From UBA1172 sp049889655 (GTDB lineage: Bacteria > Pseudomonadota > Alphaproteobacteria > Puniceispirillales > UBA1172), in contig JBMHCY010000127.1 of NCBI GenBank assembly GCA_049889655.1, positions 1-27,494 on the forward strand: DNA of 27,494 bases, in the 5' to 3' direction. Under the pieces are notes generated by a model, which saw only the letters and a list, made by a program, of their open reading frames with translations, was not told where the DNA came from and did not search any database. This document shows, piece by piece, positions 1-7,878 of this stretch (position 1 is its first letter; each line of letters opens with the position of its first letter). Both the position numbers and the translations under genes were made by a program.

Positions 1-232
1 GGGCAATCATCTCCGGCCAGTAGCGCAGGCTGGCAACACGGAAAGCCGCGTAATCAGGGTCATCGTCGGCATAGCCGTTGACCCATCCCCAGGTGCCCGA
101 TGTGGCCTGTGCCGGATCGCCAGGCAGGGCTTCTGCAAAAATGGAAAGATTGTCGATCCCGTGCTGGCGCAGGTGCCATGCAAAGGAAGCCCCGATTATA
201 CCGCCACCAATGATGATCATGCGTTGCGCCAT
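1..232 (-). CDS. FAD-dependent oxidoreductase (DAO family), N-terminal fragment
   Basis: Reading leftwards from an ATG at 232, the frame stays open to the window edge and gives about 77 residues beginning MAQRMIIIGGGIIGASFAWH. This is a glycine-rich dinucleotide-binding (Rossmann) motif, followed by a segment with ATSGTWGWVN, typical of DadA/glycine-oxidase-like flavoproteins that oxidise amines or amino acids. An AAGG lies about 8 nt upstream of this ATG; an in-frame GTG at 259 has no better ribosome site. The gene follows an amino-acid ABC transporter on the same strand, which suggests that its substrate is an imported amino acid or opine-like compound (inference). The catalytic half is outside the window, so the substrate class cannot be settled. 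Confidence 0.8.
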   Translation of the reverse strand, partial: MAQRMIIIGGGIIGASFAWHLRQHGIDNLSIFAEALPGDPAQATSGTWGWVNGYADDDPDYAAFRVASLRYWPEMIA

Positions 233-269
233 GCCGGAAGCCTTGACTGTATGAGTCACTGTCAAATGT

Positions 270-297
270 GGGGAAGATCACCTTGGCAATCTTCCCC
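270..297 (-). terminator. Intercistronic hairpin after the amino-acid-binding-protein gene
   Basis: A perfect 9-bp inverted repeat (GGGGAAGAT at 270-278, ATCTTCCCC at 289-297) with a 10-nt loop lies 28 nt past the stop codon of the binding-protein gene. On the minus strand only a short TTT run follows, so it is either a weak terminator or an RNA-stabilising stem. Such stems often keep binding-protein mRNA more abundant than the downstream genes. Confidence 0.6.
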
Positions 298-325
298 GCT
301 GTTGGAAAGGTGGTCTCACGACACC

Positions 326-1048
326 TTAGAAAGTGTTGGCGTCGTCACCGAACCACTTCTTGATGAGGGTGTTCAGCGAGCCGTCGGCTTTCATGGAACC
401 GATGGCCTTGTCCATCTTGGCCTTCAGACCGCCGTCGGATTCACGGATGCCCATGCCGACCCCGCCACCGATGGATACTTCACCGGCATTGGCGAATTCG
501 CCATTGGATTCAGCAATGATCGGCCCGAGATAGTCACCATCGGCCAGAACAGCATCAGCCTCACCATTCTTGACGGCAGCGACTGTTTCTTCAGGCGTGG
601 CAAATTCGACAAGCGTTGCGCCGCTGGCAGCAACATGGCTGGCCTGAATGGTGGCAGTCTGAGCAGCAATCACGCCACCGTTCAGATCAACAGATGCCCC
701 TGAAAGAGCCATATAGACAGACGGTGACGGCGGGAAATAATCCTGCGTGAAGTCGATGACCTCATCACGTTCTGCGGTGATCGACATGCCTGCGATGATC
801 GTATCGTAGTTGCCGGAAACAAGGTTCGGGATGATCGAATCCCATTCATTGACGACCCAGACACAATCCAGGTTGGCACGCTTGCACAGCTCGTCACCGA
901 CTTCGCGCTCGAAGCCGTCGACTTCACCATTGTCGTTGATGAAGTTGTAGGGAGGGTAGGCCCCTTCTGTCCCCATCCGGACGGTTTCTGCCAGTGCCGG
1001 ACCGGCAACAAAAGCGGCAGCCATTGCTGCCATCAGGATTTTCTTCAT
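326..1048 (-). CDS. Polar amino-acid ABC transporter, periplasmic substrate-binding protein
   Basis: The 240-residue protein opens with a Sec signal peptide (MKKILMAAMAAAFVAGPALA, cleavage after residue 20). The mature part is a type-2 periplasmic binding protein of the lysine/arginine/ornithine/histidine class. It has the early YPPYNF segment, a Cys pair in ELCKRANLDC matching the disulfide of HisJ/ArgT, the MSITAERDEVIDF motif whose Arg holds the ligand carboxylate, and a late VLADGDYL whose Asp can hold the alpha-amine. The ATG at 1048 has GAGGAG 6 nt upstream. It lies 64 nt downstream of the matching ATPase gene on the same strand. No permease is seen; they probably lie beyond the left edge. 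The exact amino acid is not predictable. Confidence 0.9.
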   Translation of the reverse strand: MKKILMAAMAAAFVAGPALAETVRMGTEGAYPPYNFINDNGEVDGFEREVGDELCKRANLDCVWVVNEWDSIIPNLVSGNYDTIIAGMSITAERDEVIDFTQDYFPPSPSVYMALSGASVDLNGGVIAAQTATIQASHVAASGATLVEFATPEETVAAVKNGEADAVLADGDYLGPIIAESNGEFANAGEVSIGGGVGMGIRESDGGLKAKMDKAIGSMKADGSLNTLIKKWFGDDANTF

Positions 1049-1112
1049 GGTTATCTCCTCTAAAAAACCATTTTCACGTGAACGCCATCCAGCCTTTGAC
1101 CATGACTGATCA

Positions 1113-1889
1113 TTATTTTGATGAAGCGCTCAGGAACTGTTTCAGTCGTGCTGATTTTGGACTGCCAAAGATATCATCGCAAGAGCCTTCTTCCTCAATG
1201 CGGCCTTCGTGCAGAAAAATGACCTTTGTCGAAACATCGCGGGCCAGGGCCATATCATGGGTGACCAGCAACATGGTGCGATTCTCACGGGCAAGATCCT
1301 TGATGACCTTAACCACTTCCTGCTCGAGTTCCGGGTCAAGCGCGGAGGTCGGCTCATCGAAAAGCAGCACCTGCGGTTCCATGGCGAGAGCCCGCGCGAT
1401 GGCAGCCCGTTGTTGCTGGCCGCCGGAAAGCTGGGCCGGAAAGAAATCGGCCTTGTCGGCTATGCCGACCTTGTCGAGCAAGGCCTGCGCCTTTGTGAGC
1501 ATCGCCTGACGGTCCTCACCGAGCACAGTCACCGGGGCTTCGATAACATTGTCGATGATGGTCATATGGGCCCAAAGATTGAATTGCTGGAACACCATCG
1601 ACAGATGCGTCCGCAGGGTCATCACCTGATCTTTGTCACCAGGTTCCCTGCCATCATGGGTCTCTTTCCAGCGGACAGGCTCACCATTGAAAATGATATC
1701 ACCGGCATGGCTTGTTTCGAGCAGATTGATCGACCGCAGCAATGTCGATTTGCCGGAACCCGAAGACCCGATAATCGAAATAACGTCACCCCGGTGTGCA
1801 TCCAGATCAACACCTTTCAGCACTTCGAGGTCTCCATATTTTTTGTGGAGATTCCGAATTTCAATAACACGATCTGGTTGGTTCACCAT
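1113..1889 (-). CDS. Polar amino-acid ABC transporter, ATP-binding protein (HisP/OccP type)
   Basis: This 258-residue cytoplasmic ATPase energises amino-acid import. It has Walker A GSSGSGKST, a Q-loop VFQQFNLW, the signature LSGGQQQRAAIARAL, Walker B VLLFDEPTSALD and the switch histidine in LLVTHDM, in normal order and length for the HisP/GlnQ/OccP family. The insert between Walker A and the Q-loop resembles that of histidine and octopine transporters. The ATG at 1889 is chosen over a TTG at 1892 because a GAGGGA lies 5 nt upstream of the ATG. It is the first gene of a minus-strand unit with the binding protein and the partial flavoprotein, and is divergent from the hydratase operon. Confidence 0.92.
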   Translation of the reverse strand: MVNQPDRVIEIRNLHKKYGDLEVLKGVDLDAHRGDVISIIGSSGSGKSTLLRSINLLETSHAGDIIFNGEPVRWKETHDGREPGDKDQVMTLRTHLSMVFQQFNLWAHMTIIDNVIEAPVTVLGEDRQAMLTKAQALLDKVGIADKADFFPAQLSGGQQQRAAIARALAMEPQVLLFDEPTSALDPELEQEVVKVIKDLARENRTMLLVTHDMALARDVSTKVIFLHEGRIEEEGSCDDIFGSPKSARLKQFLSASSK

Positions 1890-2130
1890 CAAATTCCCTC
1901 ATAAGCGGCACTCATTTTGTAGAGCCTTTACAGAATGGAGACAATGATAATTGGTTTGTCTGGTAAGTCATAAAGGTTTTGCCGGCGACAGCCCGCCGCG
2001 CCAAATCACCGATAATGCCCACCCCGCTGGCTTTGCTTTTTCTTTGGTATTTTCATCCATTCATGCTGTTCTAAGGTTAAGGGGGATATGATTGTCCCTG
2101 CCGAATGCAAGGGTTGTGGAGGAGCGCAAA

Positions 2131-2964
2131 ATGGATCAGAACACTCAGGATGACACGGCTGCAGGAGCCGATCAGCCGCCGGTTCTCATCTCCGGTAATG
2201 ACGGCATTGCGGTGATCACGCTCAATCGCCCGAAGGCGATCAACGCACTTTCCGAAGATATGCTCGCCGCCCTGCAGGATAGTTTTGATAAAATCGCTGC
2301 CGACCGGGCGATCAGGGCGGTGATCCTGCGGTCATCCTCGGGTCATTTCTGTGCCGGCCACAACCTGAAAGAGATGACAGCCCGACGCCGTGATGATGAT
2401 GGCGGCAAGGGCTATTTCATCGATCTGTTCGAGACCTGCTCCACCCTGATGAAGACGATCGTCACCCTGCCGCAGCCGGTGATCGCCGAAGTCCGCGGCA
2501 TTGCCACCGCCGCAGGCTGCCAGCTTGTTGCCGCCTGTGATCTCGCGGTGGCATCCGAAGATGCCCGCTTTGCGACATCGGGGGTCAATATCGGCCTGTT
2601 CTGCTCAACACCCATGGTGGCCCTGTCACGCAATCTTTCACGCAAGCAGGCGATGGAAATGCTGCTGCTGGGGGAATTTCTGCCCGCCGAACGCGTCTGC
2701 CGGATGGGACTCGTCAATCGGGTGGTTGCTGATGCCGACCTTGAAACAGAATCAATGGCCATGGCCCGTATCATTGCCGACAAATCCTCATCAGCGGTCA
2801 AAATCGGTAAACGGGCGTTTTATGAACAGCTCGAAATGCCGCTCGATGAAGCCTATGCCTATGCCGGGCGGGTGATGGCTGAAAACATGATGTATCGTGA
2901 TGCCGAGGCCGGGATCGGGGCCTTCATCGCCAAGGAAAAAATGCCGGCATGGAAGGGCGAATAG
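2131..2964 (+). CDS. Enoyl-CoA hydratase/isomerase family protein, ECHDC3-like
   Basis: The 277-residue protein has the crotonase fold, with the oxyanion-hole segment HFCAGHNLKEM around residues 73-82 and IATAAGCQLVAACDLAVAS around 124-142. Both glutamates that do acid/base catalysis in classical hydratases appear to be replaced: Q131 in AAGCQL and G151 in SGVNIGLFCST. This pattern, including GVNIGLFCSTP, matches the ECHDC3 branch as I recall it, whose reaction is poorly defined. The ATG at 2131 is preferred over an in-frame TTG at 2092 because GGAGGAG precedes it at optimal spacing. The stop is 3 nt from the acyl-CoA ligase start, so the two are translationally coupled. Role: probably acts on a CoA thioester made by that ligase (inference). 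Confidence 0.88.
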   Translation: MDQNTQDDTAAGADQPPVLISGNDGIAVITLNRPKAINALSEDMLAALQDSFDKIAADRAIRAVILRSSSGHFCAGHNLKEMTARRRDDDGGKGYFIDLFETCSTLMKTIVTLPQPVIAEVRGIATAAGCQLVAACDLAVASEDARFATSGVNIGLFCSTPMVALSRNLSRKQAMEMLLLGEFLPAERVCRMGLVNRVVADADLETESMAMARIIADKSSSAVKIGKRAFYEQLEMPLDEAYAYAGRVMAENMMYRDAEAGIGAFIAKEKMPAWKGE

Positions 2965-2967
2965 CCG

Positions 2968-4605
2968 ATGCCGTCGATTTACGAATCCCCGGAACTGGGC
3001 AAGACATCCGCCAATCATGTGCCGCTCTCGCCGGTATCGATTCTCAAGCGCACCGCCCGGGTGCATCCGGAAAAACCAGCGGTCATCCATGGCGGTATCC
3101 GCCGCAACTGGGGTGAAACCGAAAAGCGCTGCTGCCAGCTCGCCTCGGCGTTGCAGCAACGGGGGATCGGCAAGGGTGATACTGTTGCTGTGCTTGCCCC
3201 CAATATTCCGGCCATGCTGGAATGTCATTTTGCCATTCCCATGATCGGGGCGGTGCTGAATGCCAACAACACGCGTCTTGATGCCGCCACCATCGCCTAT
3301 ATTCTCGATCATGCCGAAGCCAAGGTTTTTATCGTTGATACGGCCCTGTCATCGCTGGCCGAAGAGGCTCTCAAGCAGGCCAAGCAGGCACCGCTGGTGA
3401 TCGATATCGATGACCCGGAAGGCCCTTCCGGCAAACGCATCGGTAACCTTGATTACGAAACCCTGCTGGCGGAAGGTGATGAAAACTTTGCCTACAGCCC
3501 GCCTGCCGATGAATGGGATGCCCTCACTGTCGGCTATACCTCCGGCACAACAGGCGATCCCAAGGGGGTGGTCTACAGCCACCGCGGGGCGTATCTCAAT
3601 GCGGTCAACAACACCCTGTGCTGGCAGATGCCGCATTTTCCGGTTTATCTCTGGACTCTGCCGATGTTCCATTGCAACGGCTGGTGTTTTCCCTGGTCGA
3701 TCACGATGCTGGCCGGCTGCCATGTCTTCCTGCGCACGATTGATGCCGGCGGCATCTATGATGCCATGGCGGATCACGGCGTCACCCATCTCTGCGGGGC
3801 GCCGATCGTCATGAGCATGATTGCCCATGCCGATGAAAGCCAGACCCGTCGCTTCACCCAGAAGGTCGAGATGATGACAGCCGCCGCCCCGCCGCCACCC
3901 GCGGTCATCAAGGCGATCGAGGCCAAAGGCATCGCCATCACCCATGTTTACGGACTGACCGAAGTCTACGGCCCGGCCGTTGTCTGTGCCTGGAAGCCTG
4001 AATGGGATGAGGCCCCGGCCGAAGAACAGGCCCGGCTCAAGGCACGCCAGGGTGTCGCCTATGAAATGCAGGAAGATTGTCTTGTTCTGGACCCGGCCAC
4101 AGGGGAGCCCGTTCCGGCGGATGCCGAGACCATGGGCGAAATCGTGATGCGCGGGAACATCGTCATGAAAGGCTATCTGAAAGCCCCGGAAGCGACGGCC
4201 AAGGCCTTTGCCGATGGCTGGTTCTGGACAGGTGATCTGGCAGTCATGCACCCTGATGGCTATATCGAGATCAGGGACAGATCAAAGGATATCATTATCT
4301 CGGGCGGCGAGAATATTTCGTCCATCGAAATCGAAAAGGTGCTGTTCGACCATGAGGCTGTGGCTGGCGTTGCGGTGGTTGCCCAGCCCGATGAGAAATG
4401 GGGCGAAAGCCCCTGTGCCTTTGTCGAACTTGTTGCCGATAACGCGGTCAGTGCCGATGACCTTTCCTCTTATTGTCAGGAAAGGCTGGCCGGATTCAAA
4501 AGGCCGAAACGGTTCATCTTCGGTGAGTTGCCGAAAACCTCGACAGGCAAGATCAGGAAAAACGAGCTGCGCCGCATCGTTCAGGATGCCGCAAAGCAGG
4601 AATGA
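2968..4605 (+). CDS. AMP-dependent acyl-CoA synthetase (acyl-activating enzyme family)
   Basis: The 545-residue enzyme activates a carboxylic acid through an acyl-AMP to its CoA thioester. Motifs are in order: P-loop YTSGTTGDPKGV near residues 190-200, the adenine-binding HVYGLTEVYGP near 322, the GWFWTGDLAVMHPDGY segment with the ribose Asp, the hinge DRSKDIIISGGENISSIEIE, and the catalytic lysine in TSTGKIRK near the C terminus. The N-terminal region (NHVPLSPVSILKRTARVHP) resembles plant peroxisomal acyl-activating enzymes and their bacterial relatives, which take short, medium or aromatic acids. Length is normal. It sits between the ECHDC3-like protein (3-nt gap) and an OsmC protein. The acid it uses cannot be told from sequence. 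Confidence 0.93.
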   Translation: MPSIYESPELGKTSANHVPLSPVSILKRTARVHPEKPAVIHGGIRRNWGETEKRCCQLASALQQRGIGKGDTVAVLAPNIPAMLECHFAIPMIGAVLNANNTRLDAATIAYILDHAEAKVFIVDTALSSLAEEALKQAKQAPLVIDIDDPEGPSGKRIGNLDYETLLAEGDENFAYSPPADEWDALTVGYTSGTTGDPKGVVYSHRGAYLNAVNNTLCWQMPHFPVYLWTLPMFHCNGWCFPWSITMLAGCHVFLRTIDAGGIYDAMADHGVTHLCGAPIVMSMIAHADESQTRRFTQKVEMMTAAAPPPPAVIKAIEAKGIAITHVYGLTEVYGPAVVCAWKPEWDEAPAEEQARLKARQGVAYEMQEDCLVLDPATGEPVPADAETMGEIVMRGNIVMKGYLKAPEATAKAFADGWFWTGDLAVMHPDGYIEIRDRSKDIIISGGENISSIEIEKVLFDHEAVAGVAVVAQPDEKWGESPCAFVELVADNAVSADDLSSYCQERLAGFKRPKRFIFGELPKTSTGKIRKNELRRIVQDAAKQE

Positions 4606-4632
4606 ATCAGGAAAAAGAAGGGATAAACAGCC

Positions 4633-5091
4633 ATGTCGGATTATGTCGCACAATTACGCTGGACGCTGGGTGAGGGCAGTTTGCAGGAAGGGCAATACAG
4701 CACCAACCATCGCATCCGCTTTGCCGGCGGGCTGGAGGCAGTCATGACCTCCGCCCCTGATTACGGTGGCGACCCCCGCTATGTGAACCCCGAAGAAGCC
4801 ATGGCCGCGGCCTTGAGTTCGTGTCATATGATGACCTTCCTCGCCCTTTGTGCAAAAGCCGGATGGAAGCTGACAGCCTATCGGGATAACGCGGTGGCCC
4901 GGCTCGGCAAGACTGAAGATGGCCGGATGCGGGTGGCCAGCATCACGCTTCACCCCGAGATGGAATTTGCCGAAGGGCATGAGGTTTCGCGCGACCAACT
5001 CACCGAAATGCATGAACGCGCGCACCGCTATTGTTTTGTCGCCAACGCGCTCAGCTGCGAGATGGATGTTGTGCTCTCGCCTGCCTCTTGA
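4633..5091 (+). CDS. OsmC/Ohr family thiol peroxidase-like protein
   Basis: The 152-residue protein belongs to the OsmC family, which reduces organic hydroperoxides with a pair of cysteines. The N-terminal Cys is C64 in ALSSCHMM and the second is C134 in HRYCFVANAL, the usual spacing and context; a further Cys follows at 142. ATG at 4633 has an AAGAAGGGA region about 10 nt upstream. It lies 27 nt after the acyl-CoA ligase gene and probably shares its transcript. Its role may be protection against peroxides formed during fatty- or aromatic-acid metabolism (inference). Confidence 0.88.
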   Translation: MSDYVAQLRWTLGEGSLQEGQYSTNHRIRFAGGLEAVMTSAPDYGGDPRYVNPEEAMAAALSSCHMMTFLALCAKAGWKLTAYRDNAVARLGKTEDGRMRVASITLHPEMEFAEGHEVSRDQLTEMHERAHRYCFVANALSCEMDVVLSPAS

Positions 5092-5183
5092 GCCAGGTCT
5101 GGCAATGCCCGGGGGATCAATTTGCGTTGCGCCGCCAAACCAATCGTGAGAGGCTCGGTAACAGGGCCTGAGGGAGCGGATGA

Positions 5184-6725
5184 GTGGTCATGACGGCGGC
5201 AAAATTGTCCAAACGGCGAAAGCGCAGCAACAGCCCTGGCCAGACAACGCCCCGGCACCCTGACGGGATGACCACGCCGCCGCCGCAAGGGGGTCACTTA
5301 AGGCCCCTCGATGCCGCCGATATGGTCTCGATCCTCGACAACGCCTTTGCCATTCTCGCCCGGATTGGGATGGCTGACGCCCCGCCCTGGCTGCAAACAC
5401 TGTTGATCGAAAAGGGTGCCAGTCGCCGCAATGATGGCCGGATTATTTTCAGCCGGGCCCAGGTCGAAGACACCATCAACCGATCACCGTCGCGTGTTGC
5501 CCTGCCGGGCTTTGTTGAAGACCGTGGGCTCGATATTGGTGGCGGCAGGGTTCATATCGGCACGGGCGGTGCAGCGGTGGAAGTGCTCGATGCACAACAG
5601 CGGGACTACCGGTCATCGACCCTTGATGATCTCTATCGCCTGATGCGGGTGCTGGATCAGTCATCGCATATCCATTACGGCATCCGGCCGGTCATTGCCC
5701 GTGATATGAAATCACCGTTCGATCTGGATATCAACACGGCCTTTGCCTGCCTCAAGGCAACGGGCAAACCGATCGGGGTGAGTTTTGATTCAAGTGATCA
5801 TGTCGGGCCGGTCACAGCCATGTATGATCTGGCCCTGGGCGGTGAAGGGGCTTTTGGCAAGCAACCGTTCTGCATGGCGATTATCGTTCATGCGGTCTCG
5901 CCGTTGCGGTTTGCCGGTGAAGGGGTAGAGATCATGCGGGAGGCGATCAAGCACGGGATGCCGCTGCAGATCTGCACCGCCGCCCAGGCTGGTGCAACCA
6001 GCCCGGCATCGCTGGCCGGGGCGCTGGCACAGGGGCTTGCGGAAACCCTCGCCGGGATGATGGTGGTCGATGCGATCAGCCCGGGGCATCCGACAATCTA
6101 TGCCTTCATGCCGTTTATCTCGGATTTAAGAACCGGGGCCATGAGCGGCGGCAGCGGTGAAGCCGCGATCGCCAATGCCGCCGCGGCGCAGATCCTGCTC
6201 AGCCTCGGGCTGCCCTCAACGGTTTCGGCCGGCATGACCGATGCCAAACTTCCCGATGCACAGGCCGGGTATGAAAAAGGCTATACGGTTTCTCTCGCCG
6301 CCCATGCCGGTGCCGATATGATCAATCTCAGCGTTGGGATGCTGGGGTCGATCATGGTGGCGTCACCCGAAATGATGGTCATTGATAACGAAATGTGTGG
6401 CGCGATCCTGCGCAGTGTCCGCGGCATTGATGTTGATCCGGACCGGCTCGATCTCGATGAAATGGAAAGAGTGGTTACCGGGGAAGGTCATTATCTGGGG
6501 GAAGCCAAAACACTCTCCCTGATGCGGAGCGAGTATCTCTATCCGGTGCTCGGTGATCGCCAGAGTGTCGCGGATTGGGCTGATGCCGGCCGGGAAGATA
6601 TCTGGACACGGGCCGAGCGCCAGGTCGCGGTGCTGCTCGAGAATGAGCCCGGCCATCTGCCGCCCCGGATCGAACAGTCCATCAGACAGCATTTTGATAT
6701 CCACCTAAATGAGGGGCCCCTGTGA
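5184..6725 (+). CDS. Trimethylamine methyltransferase (MttB) superfamily protein, non-pyrrolysine
   Basis: The 513-residue protein matches the MttB/COG5598 family of corrinoid-dependent methyltransferases with a TIM-barrel fold. An Arg/Lys-rich N-terminal tail (KLSKRRKRS) precedes the barrel, as is common in bacterial members. The reading frame is uninterrupted and ends in TGA, with no internal TAG, so this is a pyrrolysine-free member like the glycine-betaine or proline-betaine methyltransferases. The GTG at 5184 has AGGGAG 7 nt upstream; ATG at 5190 is the alternative. It is the first gene of a four-gene unit and its stop overlaps the SRPBCC gene. No corrinoid protein is encoded in the window. 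Role: demethylation of a quaternary amine or other methyl donor (inference). Confidence 0.88.
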   Translation: MVMTAAKLSKRRKRSNSPGQTTPRHPDGMTTPPPQGGHLRPLDAADMVSILDNAFAILARIGMADAPPWLQTLLIEKGASRRNDGRIIFSRAQVEDTINRSPSRVALPGFVEDRGLDIGGGRVHIGTGGAAVEVLDAQQRDYRSSTLDDLYRLMRVLDQSSHIHYGIRPVIARDMKSPFDLDINTAFACLKATGKPIGVSFDSSDHVGPVTAMYDLALGGEGAFGKQPFCMAIIVHAVSPLRFAGEGVEIMREAIKHGMPLQICTAAQAGATSPASLAGALAQGLAETLAGMMVVDAISPGHPTIYAFMPFISDLRTGAMSGGSGEAAIANAAAAQILLSLGLPSTVSAGMTDAKLPDAQAGYEKGYTVSLAAHAGADMINLSVGMLGSIMVASPEMMVIDNEMCGAILRSVRGIDVDPDRLDLDEMERVVTGEGHYLGEAKTLSLMRSEYLYPVLGDRQSVADWADAGREDIWTRAERQVAVLLENEPGHLPPRIEQSIRQHFDIHLNEGPL

Positions 6726-7159
6726 TGAAAGTTATGCGCAGTGTCATCATCGACGCGCCGATTGAAAAAGTCTGGGCCGCTGTGCGGGCCTTTGACGGGG
6801 TCGTTCACTGGAACCCCGGTGTCACGGCGGCGAGGATGGAAACCGGGGCCGCCACGGCTGTCGGCTCAATCCGTCACCTCGATATCGCCGATGGCACGAT
6901 CTTTCGTGAAACCCTGCTGGCGCATTCCGATCAGGAGTATTTCTATACCTATGATATCGTCGAAGGCCCCTTGCCCTGTACTGATTACATCTCAACGCAT
7001 CGCTTTATTCCCATTACCGATGGCAACCTGACGCTGGGCATATGGTCCGGCGAGTTCACCTGTGATCCCGCCGATGCCGAGGCGCTGGAAGAGATTGTCG
7101 GTGACCAGATCTATCGTGATGGAATGCGTGGTCTCAACGCCTATCTGGCAACACTCTAG
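6725..7159 (+). CDS. SRPBCC (START/Bet v1-like) family protein
   Basis: The 144-residue protein begins MKVMRSVIIDAPIEKVWAAV, the first strand and helix of the SRPBCC fold, followed by FDGVVHWNPGVTAARME and a C-terminal helix (EALEEIVGDQIYRDGMRGL). The family forms a deep hydrophobic cavity that binds or cyclises small hydrophobic ligands; no catalytic residue is assignable. The ATG at 6725 shares one base with the MttB stop (TGATG), which shows translational coupling; GTG at 6722 is the alternative. The next gene starts 12 nt downstream. It probably binds or processes an intermediate of this operon's pathway (inference). Confidence 0.85.
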   Translation: MKVMRSVIIDAPIEKVWAAVRAFDGVVHWNPGVTAARMETGAATAVGSIRHLDIADGTIFRETLLAHSDQEYFYTYDIVEGPLPCTDYISTHRFIPITDGNLTLGIWSGEFTCDPADAEALEEIVGDQIYRDGMRGLNAYLATL

Positions 7160-7171
7160 AAAGGAAAACCA

Positions 7172-7876
7172 ATGGTCGATACCCTGGCCCCCCGCGGCAT
7201 CATTGGTGTCATGACGCCTGCCATGAACACAGTCGTTCAACCCGAACTGGAGCTGCTCCGCCCCGAAGGTGTTACCAACCAGATGCAGCGCTTCCGGCTC
7301 GGCGGTGACAGCGTTTCCGATGATCTGATCGACGAGGCTGAAAAACTGATGGATTGTCATCCCGTTGCCGTGGCCATTGGCCTGACCACTGATGCAGGAC
7401 CGGGCGGGGTTGCCAAACTGGCTGACCGCTGCCAGCAACTGGAGGCACATATCGGCGTGCCGGTGGCGAATGCCTCGGCAGCTGACCACGCAGCCCTGCG
7501 GCTCATGGGGGTCAGACGCGTTGCCGTTGTCACGCCGTTCAACGCTGAGATCGACCGGAACGTCAAGGCCAACACTGAAGAGGCAGGGTTTGAGGTCGTC
7601 GCCATTAAGGGCACGGAAGCCCCGTCCCTGCCAGCGATTTGCGAGACATCCGTTGAGACGATCAAATCGGTTTTCGATGCCGTGGCTGGATCAGATTGCG
7701 AGGCGATCCTGCAGGTGGGGACGGCTTTGCCTGTGGTAACCATGATCGCCGCCCTAGAAGCCGAATATCGAAAGCCGGTTATCGCCTGCAACGCCGCTGT
7801 CTACTGGCAGGCGTTACGCATGGCAGGGATCACCGATCAATTCAGCGGATATGGCCGTCTTTTTGAGGAGTTCTAG
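7172..7876 (+). CDS. Asp/Glu racemase superfamily protein (maleate isomerase/arylmalonate decarboxylase-like)
   Basis: The 234-residue protein has the two-lobed racemase fold: RGIIGVMTPAMNTVV at the N terminus, LMGVRRVAVVTPF mid-protein and a C-terminal YWQALRMAGI...YGRLFEEF that closely resembles the end of arylmalonate decarboxylase and maleate isomerases. Compared with arylmalonate decarboxylase from memory, neither catalytic cysteine position carries Cys: the first lobe has GLTTD (residues 70-74) and the second has QVGTAL (181-186, Gly183 where Cys188 would be). A Cys at 206 (PVIACNAA) is at a different place. It may therefore be a decarboxylase or isomerase with altered chemistry, or a non-catalytic paralogue. 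It has a good ribosome site (AAAGGA) and sits 2 nt before the next gene. Confidence 0.8.
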   Translation: MVDTLAPRGIIGVMTPAMNTVVQPELELLRPEGVTNQMQRFRLGGDSVSDDLIDEAEKLMDCHPVAVAIGLTTDAGPGGVAKLADRCQQLEAHIGVPVANASAADHAALRLMGVRRVAVVTPFNAEIDRNVKANTEEAGFEVVAIKGTEAPSLPAICETSVETIKSVFDAVAGSDCEAILQVGTALPVVTMIAALEAEYRKPVIACNAAVYWQALRMAGITDQFSGYGRLFEEF

Positions 7877-7878
7877 CC

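Noticed and set aside
161..703. Long plus-strand open frame opposite the amino-acid-binding-protein gene
   Set aside because: It is antisense to a clearly recognisable binding protein, shows no family features and has no ribosome site; it reflects high GC codon bias.
1890..2130. Search for an operator or clear promoter in the divergent region between the amino-acid transporter and hydratase operons
   Set aside because: The stretch is AT-richer than its surroundings and must hold promoters, but no -35/-10 pair or palindrome stood out enough to report.
5092..5183. Possible second LacI-type operator upstream of the MttB operon (TTTGCG half-site near 5122)
   Set aside because: Only one half resembles the 11416 site and there is no matching inverted half at the right spacing.
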